Shown: piece after piece, positions 1 through 4,731 of the stretch
Position numbering within the stretch: position 1 is the first letter of the stretch
Layout of the letters: every line of letters starts with the position of its first letter
Source: an uncultured Prevotella sp.
GTDB lineage: Bacteria > Bacteroidota > Bacteroidia > Bacteroidales > Bacteroidaceae
NCBI GenBank assembly: GCA_900542795.1
Contig: UQPD01000135.1
Coordinates: forward strand, 1 to 7,268
Length of the DNA stretch: 7,268 nt
Direction: 5' to 3'
The notes under the pieces: model-generated
The model's input: the letters and a program-made list of their open reading frames with translations, nothing else
What the model was told of the DNA's origin: nothing
Databases searched by the model: none
Translations under genes and position numbers: made by a program

Positions 1-53
1 GCATACGAGATTACTACGCGTCTCGTGGGCTCGGAGAGGTGTATAAGAGACAG
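1..53 (+). other. Nextera i7-side sequencing adapter (not genomic)
   Basis: This is library adapter, not organism DNA. Positions 1-11 match the end of the Illumina P7 sequence, 12-19 (TACTACGC) sit in the i7 index slot, and 20-53 match the Nextera read-2 transposon adapter ending in the 19-bp Tn5 mosaic end at 35-53. There is one mismatch to the canonical adapter, G instead of T at 38. From memory the index equals Nextera N719. The genomic insert starts at 54. Confidence 0.97.
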
Positions 54-64
54 AATCTATATTA

Positions 65-128
65 TGAGTTTGGAATTTTTAGAATTGAGGTTTTAAACGA
101 CCTCTACATTCTGAAAGCTCCAAACTCA
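65..128. repeat. 64-nt imperfect inverted repeat / long hairpin upstream of the HisC-like gene
   Basis: Ten perfect pairs close the outer stem (65-74 TGAGTTTGGA with 119-128 TCCAAACTCA). After a 2x2 internal loop come nine pairs with one G-U (77-85 with 108-116), then five pairs (87-91 GAGGT with 100-104 ACCTC) around a short loop at 92-99. The right arm is followed by AATTTTATG, a weak U-rich tail, so it could be the terminator of a gene cut off by the left end. It lies 44 nt before the promoter element at 172 and is therefore probably not in the mRNA of the following gene. It could also be a remnant of a dispersed palindromic repeat. Confidence 0.6.
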
Positions 129-171
129 AATTTTATGTTTAGGAACGCACCAAACTTCAAACTAAATTAGC

Positions 172-179
172 TAACTTTG
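172..179 (+). promoter_or_regulatory. Bacteroidota -7 promoter element (TAACTTTG) of the HisC-like gene
   Basis: TAACTTTG matches the TAnnTTTG consensus of the Bacteroidota housekeeping sigma factor. It ends only 4 nt before the ATG at 184, so transcription would begin at or very near the start codon. No good TTG or TTTG -33 element is visible about 19-21 nt upstream, which lowers confidence. The element overlaps an 8-bp palindrome TTAGCTAA at 167-174. Confidence 0.55.
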
Positions 180-183
180 CATT

Positions 184-1173
184 ATGAAACAACTACCTGA
201 GAATATGAAGGCGCCACGCATACGCCCTAAGGCAAAGGTGCGACTTGACGCTAATGAATCGCCATTTAATTCCCCTTATAATAGGTATCCTGATGAAAAA
301 GACCTTGGCGAGTTAAAACATAATTGGGGAAAGCACGAACGCATACCTGCATCGTGCATTTACTTTACACACGGAACAGAGGAGGCTGTTGACTTGCTAA
401 TGCGTGTTTACGCGCTGCCCAATCGCGATAGTGTGGTTGCTGCAGAACCTACACGTAGCATTTATAAGCGACGTGCCATAATCAATCGCGTGGAATATAG
501 AGAAGCTGCGCTCAAAGAAAACGATTTTGAATTGGATGCTGAACGCGTTTTAGAGGCTGTAAGTGATACCACTAAAATCATTTTTTTGTGTTCGCCTAAT
601 TCTCCTACAGGTAATTTGCTGGATGCTCAGAGCATAGAAACCATTTTGCAACTATTTGATGGTATTGTAGTGGTTGATGAATCGTACATTGATTTTGTGC
701 CACACAAGTCTGTTTTGCCATTGCTTAATAAATATCAGAATTTGGTTATTCTGCGCTCTTTTTCACACGCATGGTCAATGGCAGGATTACATTTGGCAGC
801 CATAGTGGCTTATCCTAATGTAATTAGTAATGTGAATTGTGTAGGATTAGTTCACCCCATTAGCATGGTGGTTGAAGAAACTGCGGCACGCATGGTTAAG
901 AACAGACTCGATGTGGATAAATGGGTGAGACAGATTGTGGACGAACGCAACAAAGTACGCTTGGCACTGAGTGATTTGCCTGAATGTAAACACATTTACC
1001 ATTCAGATGCCAACTTCCTTTTGGTTCGTTTTACCGACACGATGGCAATCTATAAATATTTGCTTAAAAATAATATTTCAACGCTTCCCGTAAAAGGTTG
1101 TTTACGCATTACCATTGGTTTGCCCAACGATAATTCAGCATTGTTAGGAGCTTTGCGCAGAAGAATGGGGTAA
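184..1173 (+). CDS. HisC-family aminotransferase-like protein lacking the PLP lysine
   Basis: This 329-residue cytoplasmic protein belongs to the class I/II PLP aminotransferases and most resembles histidinol-phosphate aminotransferase (HisC), which transfers an amino group between glutamate and imidazole-acetol phosphate in histidine synthesis. HisC-type motifs seen are DANES at 22-26, NRYPD at 33-37, GTEE at 64-67 (usually GSDE), CSPNSPTGN at 136-144 and VVDESYIDF at 163-171. The usual S-K-A-F/G PLP-lysine motif reads SFSHAW at 192-197, so H195 replaces the catalytic lysine. H203 replaces the arginine of the following LAGLRLG-type motif. Near the C terminus, CLRIT (R308) is kept, but the arginine expected about ten residues earlier is not seen. 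The protein is slightly shorter than typical HisC (about 345), mostly at the N terminus. An alternative start is M9 at 208. The frame is fully open, so it is not an obvious pseudogene, but normal transaminase activity is doubtful. It is transcribed alone. Confidence 0.85.
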   Translation: MKQLPENMKAPRIRPKAKVRLDANESPFNSPYNRYPDEKDLGELKHNWGKHERIPASCIYFTHGTEEAVDLLMRVYALPNRDSVVAAEPTRSIYKRRAIINRVEYREAALKENDFELDAERVLEAVSDTTKIIFLCSPNSPTGNLLDAQSIETILQLFDGIVVVDESYIDFVPHKSVLPLLNKYQNLVILRSFSHAWSMAGLHLAAIVAYPNVISNVNCVGLVHPISMVVEETAARMVKNRLDVDKWVRQIVDERNKVRLALSDLPECKHIYHSDANFLLVRFTDTMAIYKYLLKNNISTLPVKGCLRITIGLPNDNSALLGALRRRMG

Positions 1174-1200
1174 AAGGTTTTTAAGTTTACGTATAAAAGA

Positions 1201-1254
1201 ATCCCATGAACAGAGCAATGATGTGGCTCTGTTCATGGGATATTTTTGTTTTTG
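1201..1254. terminator. Bidirectional Rho-independent terminator between convergent genes
   Basis: A perfect 16-bp stem pairs ATCCCATGAACAGAGC (1201-1216) with 1226-1241 across a 9-nt loop. It is followed on the plus strand by TATTTTTGTTTTTG (1241-1254). On the minus strand the stem is followed by TCTTTTATACG and later a TTAAAAACC stretch, also U-rich. It lies 27 nt after the stop of the plus-strand HisC-like gene and a few bases beyond the stop of the minus-strand hydrolase gene, so it can end both transcripts. Confidence 0.92.
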
Positions 1255-1258
1255 TAAT

Positions 1259-2071
1259 TTATAATTCGGTGAGTAATGTGGGGGTTTTGCGTGGCAATAC
1301 TTGCAAAACCAAATTTGCGTTTTCACCTTCAAGAGTAAAGCCTGCTTCGGTTAGGCTCTTTGAACAGGTTTCAAAGGCAATTCTTGGAATGTTATTTTGC
1401 GCACTGAGGTGGCAAAGCCAAACGCGCTGAATGTTGTCGTGATTTAAATGTTTGGCAAGAAATTCGGCAGTCTCAATGTTGCTGATGTGACCATATGGAC
1501 TACTAATGCGGTTTTGTAAACGCAAGGGGTATGGTCCTGATGCCAACATAGCTACATCGTAGTTCGACTCAATAATAAGATGCGTAGCTTGATGAATAAT
1601 GTCGGGCATTTCATCGGTAAAATGTCCTACGTCTGTAAGTAGTACAATGCACTTGTCGTCTACACGAATGATGTAGCCATTGTTGTCGGCACTATCGTGA
1701 GGCACGGTAAAGGGGGTAACATTGAACGGACCAATATCAACAGACTTATGTGGCGACACAATGTGTTGCAAAGATGTGGGAATCTTTTTCGACACAAAGT
1801 GGTTGCGCTGAATAGATTGGTGAACTGCCTGTGTGGTGTAAACTGGAATGTGGAATTGTGTGGAGAAAGCACCAATGCCTTTCACATGGTCGGTATGGTC
1901 GTGCGTTATAAGCGCTGCTTGCACTTGTGCTAACGCTAAACCATAGTTCGAAAAATGTTGTTTCAGTGCACGCATGCTGATGCCAAGGTCTATGAGTAAC
2001 CCAAAGCCATTATGATTAAAATAATAACAGTTTCCGCTACTGCCAGAGCTTAAAGATATGAATTGAAGCAT
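1259..2071 (-). CDS. MBL-fold metallo-hydrolase, WalJ/YycJ-like
   Basis: A 270-residue cytoplasmic protein of the metallo-beta-lactamase fold, close to the WalJ/YycJ group of predicted nucleases or phosphodiesterases in motifs and length. It opens with the family's typical SLSSGSSGNCYYF stretch (residues 6-18). Metal-ligand candidates are HDHTDH at 57-62 (HxHxDH), H125 in VPHD, D147 in LLTDVGH, H195 in YGHISN and H221 in CHLSAQNN; IIESNYD at 166-172 is also typical. All expected ligands are present, so the enzyme looks active. The start is set by homology at 2071; the frame stays open upstream to an ATG at 2182, but that part lies inside the tamL coding sequence. There is no Shine-Dalgarno site; the leader is an A-run (eight A). 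The gene starts 10 nt after the tamL stop, without its own visible promoter, so it is probably co-transcribed. The exact substrate is unknown. Confidence 0.9.
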   Translation of the reverse strand: MLQFISLSSGSSGNCYYFNHNGFGLLIDLGISMRALKQHFSNYGLALAQVQAALITHDHTDHVKGIGAFSTQFHIPVYTTQAVHQSIQRNHFVSKKIPTSLQHIVSPHKSVDIGPFNVTPFTVPHDSADNNGYIIRVDDKCIVLLTDVGHFTDEMPDIIHQATHLIIESNYDVAMLASGPYPLRLQNRISSPYGHISNIETAEFLAKHLNHDNIQRVWLCHLSAQNNIPRIAFETCSKSLTEAGFTLEGENANLVLQVLPRKTPTLLTEL

Positions 2072-2081
2072 GATGTTTTTT

Positions 2082-4466
2082 TTAGAAAGGTAAGCCCACT
2101 GCAAAATGCAAGGCAAAGTCGCGCGAGAAGTTAGGTTTGGTAATGGGGAAGTGCAATCTGCCGTGCGGGTGCGCAGGGTCAATAGCCTTCATACCTCCGT
2201 CGAAGCGCAAAATAAAGTAGTTGAAGTTAAAGCGAATGCCTAATCCGTATGCCAAGGCAATTTGTTTGTAAAAACTATCGAAGTGAAATTCTGACCCCTC
2301 CATGTTGGGATAAGAACGTGTGTTCCACACATTGCCTGCATCTAAGAAAAAGGCACCATGTAATTTCCAAAACAAGTGAGTGCGCCATTCAGCACTCAAA
2401 TCGAGTTTCATGTTACCCGTTTGATTTACAAAGTCTACTTTGCCATCTTTTCCTTTATATGAACCTGGTCCTAAATCTCGTACACTCCAACCTCGCACAC
2501 TATTTGCACCACCTGCAAAGTAGCGCTTTTCGTAAGGAAGAATGGTAGAGTTGCCATAAGGGATGCCAATGCCAAAGGCAACGTGAAGAGCCAATGAGTT
2601 CTTTTCGCCCAAGATAATACTCTTGGCAAAGTCGAAATCAAACTTTGCATATTGCGAATAAGCAATGCCAAATATGTTGTACATCCCATCAGAGCGGTGA
2701 CTATGTGTTGCCTTCGACAGCCCATAGAGTAAGTTGCCAGCTAACTCTACGCCACACTTCAGTTGGAAGCCATTGGTTTGATAAAGTGATGAGGGCATAG
2801 ATGTGGCATCGCGCAGCGAATTGTAAACAAAGCTATAACCTGTTTTCATAATGAACAAGTTCTCGTAGCTATAGCGCAACACCGAGTAGTGCGGATCGTC
2901 TCCTTCAAGATAATCCTTCTTGAAAGTGTCCGATATCCAAGGCATATAAACATAGTTCACCGAGATTAAGTCGTAGCGATGTTGCCAACGCGGATTTTGT
3001 GTATGGCTCCAATTATAAGCCCATGCACCCGTAAGAATACGTCGATGAAACTCAGGTCTATCTTGCGTGTCATACATGATTTTAGCCTCAGAGTTCGCTT
3101 TGATTCGGCGTTTATGGTCGATGGTTACAAAAGGCAAAAGCAAGGTGGGAAAGCGTAAATTAGCCTCGGCACTCCACTCCGTGTAGTTTTGACTTGCGTA
3201 GCCTTCAAGTCCTGTTATGGCTTCGTAGGCACCACGTAATTTAAGGCTTAAAAGTTCAGAGCCTCCAAAAAGGTTACGGTTGCCATAAGTTAGTGCCACG
3301 GCAGCTCCCAAATCGCCTGAAGTGTTTGTACCTTCTAATTCAAGTCCGAGAGTGTGTGGCTTAGCAGGCTTTACACGGATGTTACAATCCAGCAAGTCTG
3401 TGCTTCCTGCCACGGGCACGGTACGAATGTTGGTAAATGTGATGGCAGGCAGCGAACTAACGTTGCTATAAGTGTTTTGTAATTGTGTTTCGTGATAAAG
3501 GCTATCGGGGCGCATACCCACATGCGATATAAAGACTCTTTTGTTTATACGCACTTTTTCTTTATAGATAAAGTTTATGCCGCGATAATGCAACGTATCT
3601 TTATCGCCTTCAAATGCTGCAGAACGTTCTTCGTTGTCAACCACATCGGTGGTGAGGTTGATATTTCTGTAGCGTTGTGGAACATAGGCTCTTAGCGAGT
3701 CTACTTTATCTGGCATACAGATTGTCATGGTGACATTCGCCCCTAATTCGCCAGCAATAGTGTCGATATCAAAGGTAACAAAGTCATTGTTCAGATAATA
3801 AAAGCCACGTTCGTGTAAGGCGTTGATGGTGCGCGAGCGTTCTTCTGCCAACAAGTTTAAATTAAGTGGCATGCCTTGTCGCAGTTTGGTGTAAGCAGAA
3901 TCTTTGCGGAAGGCATCGTGAATAACGGGGCTATCGAAGCTAAAGGAAAGTTTTTTGACGTAATGACGTGGACCTGGCTTTAAGCGATATTCCACATGCA
4001 TTTTATTTCCATTGCGTCGCATCAATGTGTCGGCTGTAGCATGTAAATAGCCTTCGCTGTAAAGAGCTTGTTCAATATTATACTTGCTGTATTGTGCTAA
4101 TTGGCTGTTATAAATTACAGGTGCTTCGCCAATTCTTCGCCACAACTTAGACAAGCCTTTATTTCCTTTAAGAGAGTCGGCTTTCGACCAACAATAAATG
4201 CCCAATGGTACTTTGAAGAGCGTAAACCATTTGGCGTTAGGGTGTTGACGAAGGTAGCCCTTATATTGTGATGTGTTAAAGTGTTTGCTCGTGCTTGTAA
4301 TTTTTACATCAGAAAGCACGTATTCTCCTTCATTTAAAAATTTCTTACTACTGCAAGAAGTTAGTAAAAGTGAGGTGAGTACGTATACGAATAAAAGGCC
4401 TGTGCAGAATTTGCTACAGGCTTTAAATATGAGCTTATGTGTTAGTTTTCGTCTTATCTGGGGCAT
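2082..4466 (-). CDS. tamL: TamL-type outer-membrane lipoprotein of the BamA/TamA (Omp85) family
   Basis: A 794-residue outer-membrane beta-barrel protein of the Omp85 superfamily, which helps insert or translocate proteins at the outer membrane. The N terminus is a lipoprotein signal: basic residues at 5-15, a hydrophobic run at 22-35, and the lipobox LTSC with C38. This lipidated form is characteristic of Bacteroidota TamL, a TamA relative. Residues about 45-370 look like periplasmic POTRA-type modules, for example IEQALYSEGYLHATAD at 131-146 and INALHERGFYYLNNDF at 214-229. Residues about 375-794 are rich in alternating strands and form the barrel. The Omp85 loop-6 signature is GGANSVRGW at 652-660, and the chain ends in an aromatic strand with terminal F794, as expected of an outer-membrane insertion signal. 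The start is the first ATG after the promoter at 4474-4504. The gene heads a two-gene unit with the MBL hydrolase; no tamB is in view, although tamL often pairs with it. Assignment to TamL rather than another Omp85 lipoprotein is inference. Confidence 0.88.
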   Translation of the reverse strand: MPQIRRKLTHKLIFKACSKFCTGLLFVYVLTSLLLTSCSSKKFLNEGEYVLSDVKITSTSKHFNTSQYKGYLRQHPNAKWFTLFKVPLGIYCWSKADSLKGNKGLSKLWRRIGEAPVIYNSQLAQYSKYNIEQALYSEGYLHATADTLMRRNGNKMHVEYRLKPGPRHYVKKLSFSFDSPVIHDAFRKDSAYTKLRQGMPLNLNLLAEERSRTINALHERGFYYLNNDFVTFDIDTIAGELGANVTMTICMPDKVDSLRAYVPQRYRNINLTTDVVDNEERSAAFEGDKDTLHYRGINFIYKEKVRINKRVFISHVGMRPDSLYHETQLQNTYSNVSSLPAITFTNIRTVPVAGSTDLLDCNIRVKPAKPHTLGLELEGTNTSGDLGAAVALTYGNRNLFGGSELLSLKLRGAYEAITGLEGYASQNYTEWSAEANLRFPTLLLPFVTIDHKRRIKANSEAKIMYDTQDRPEFHRRILTGAWAYNWSHTQNPRWQHRYDLISVNYVYMPWISDTFKKDYLEGDDPHYSVLRYSYENLFIMKTGYSFVYNSLRDATSMPSSLYQTNGFQLKCGVELAGNLLYGLSKATHSHRSDGMYNIFGIAYSQYAKFDFDFAKSIILGEKNSLALHVAFGIGIPYGNSTILPYEKRYFAGGANSVRGWSVRDLGPGSYKGKDGKVDFVNQTGNMKLDLSAEWRTHLFWKLHGAFFLDAGNVWNTRSYPNMEGSEFHFDSFYKQIALAYGLGIRFNFNYFILRFDGGMKAIDPAHPHGRLHFPITKPNFSRDFALHFAVGLPF

Positions 4467-4473
4467 TTATCTG

Positions 4474-4504
4474 CAAAATTAGTGCAAGGCGAGCGAAGTA
4501 CAAA
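4474..4504 (-). promoter_or_regulatory. Promoter of tamL (TTTG-N19-TAATTTTG)
   Basis: On the minus strand TTTG (4504-4501) is followed after exactly 19 nt by TAATTTTG (4481-4474), a full match to the Bacteroidota -33/-7 consensus TTTG...TAnnTTTG. The -7 element ends 7 nt before the tamL ATG, which implies a very short or absent leader. The -33 element and the spacer lie inside repeat copy 1; the -7 element lies at its edge, so copy 2 does not reproduce the promoter. Confidence 0.8.
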
Positions 4505-4566
4505 GTGAAAGTTCAAAAAACTTTCATTTTTACTTCTGAGCCGCAGCCTAATTTAGCGTAGCAACA
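4481..4566. repeat. Intergenic hairpin repeat, copy 1
   Basis: First copy of a repeat of about 86 bp. It begins AGTGCAAGGCGAGCGAAGTAC, has a hairpin core and ends near AGCGTAGCAA. The core (4495-4536) folds as GAAGTA, AAAG and TGAAAGTT against AACTTTCA, TTTT and TACTTC: 18 pairs with one bulged C (4501) and one G-U, around a CAAAA loop. The first 21 nt are identical to copy 2, and the last 60 nt (4505-4564) differ at three positions. No coding potential is seen. It resembles a REP-like dispersed element, but that needs other genomic copies to show. Confidence 0.88.
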
Positions 4567-4661
4567 AGTGCAAGGCGAGCGAAGTACGAGTTTAGTACGA
4601 TGTGAAAGTTCAAAAAACTTTCATTTTTACTTCCGAGCCGCAGCCTAATTTGGCGAAGCAA
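4567..4661. repeat. Intergenic hairpin repeat, copy 2
   Basis: Second copy, directly adjacent and in the same orientation. It carries 11 extra bases in the left arm, where AGTACGA is duplicated (4583-4589 and 4594-4600), so the outer part of the hairpin is interrupted. The inner stem TGAAAGTT/AACTTTCA (4603-4610 with 4616-4623) and the T-run after it (4624-4628) are unchanged. The three substitutions relative to copy 1 are at 4634, 4652 and 4656. Confidence 0.88.
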
Positions 4662-4686
4662 AGTATAAAGTGAAAGTTCAAAAAAA
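4662..4686. repeat. Intergenic hairpin repeat, partial copy 3
   Basis: This fragment matches 4497-4520 of copy 1 with one mismatch in 24 nt (T4666 for C4501). It stops in the A-run, exactly where the right arm of the hairpin would begin, and is joined to the terminator stem of the peptidase gene. Only the left half of the element is left. Confidence 0.75.
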
Positions 4687-4717
4687 TCCGCAACAAGTGA
4701 GAGATTGTTGCGGATTT
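4680..4717 (-). terminator. Rho-independent terminator of the S9 peptidase gene
   Basis: A perfect 13-bp stem pairs AAATCCGCAACAA (4684-4696) with 4705-4717 around an 8-nt loop. On the minus strand it is followed by a U-tract formed by the complement of the seven A at 4680-4686, three of which are in the stem. It lies 14 nt after the peptidase stop codon. It separates that transcript from tamL, which is on the same strand and has its own promoter. Confidence 0.9.
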
Positions 4718-4731
4718 CTAAAAACATAAAA

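Noticed and set aside
65..183. Histidine leader attenuator or riboswitch ahead of the HisC-like gene
   Set aside because: No His-rich leader peptide or known riboswitch core is visible, and the hairpin is upstream of the likely promoter.
184..1173. Calling the HisC-like gene a pseudogene
   Set aside because: There is no frameshift or premature stop and most N-terminal motifs are kept; substitution of catalytic residues alone fits a pseudoenzyme better.
1206..1430. 74-codon plus-strand ORF starting in the terminator stem
   Set aside because: It begins inside the terminator hairpin and runs antisense through the hydrolase gene; its composition is that of a shadow frame.
2072..2182. 37-codon N-terminal extension of the MBL hydrolase, or a frameshift fusion of TamL to it
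   Set aside because: The extension lies within tamL coding sequence and its residues do not resemble the family, whose start fits 2071. A fusion would need a +1 shift at TTC TAA, which offers no good re-pairing.
2249..2548. 99-codon plus-strand ORF and similar small ORFs antisense to tamL and the peptidase
   Set aside because: They lie fully within well-supported genes, show no recognisable motif and have no promoter or start context.
4481..4686. Possible CRISPR array
   Set aside because: Copies are long, adjacent and lack regular unique spacers; no cas gene is present.
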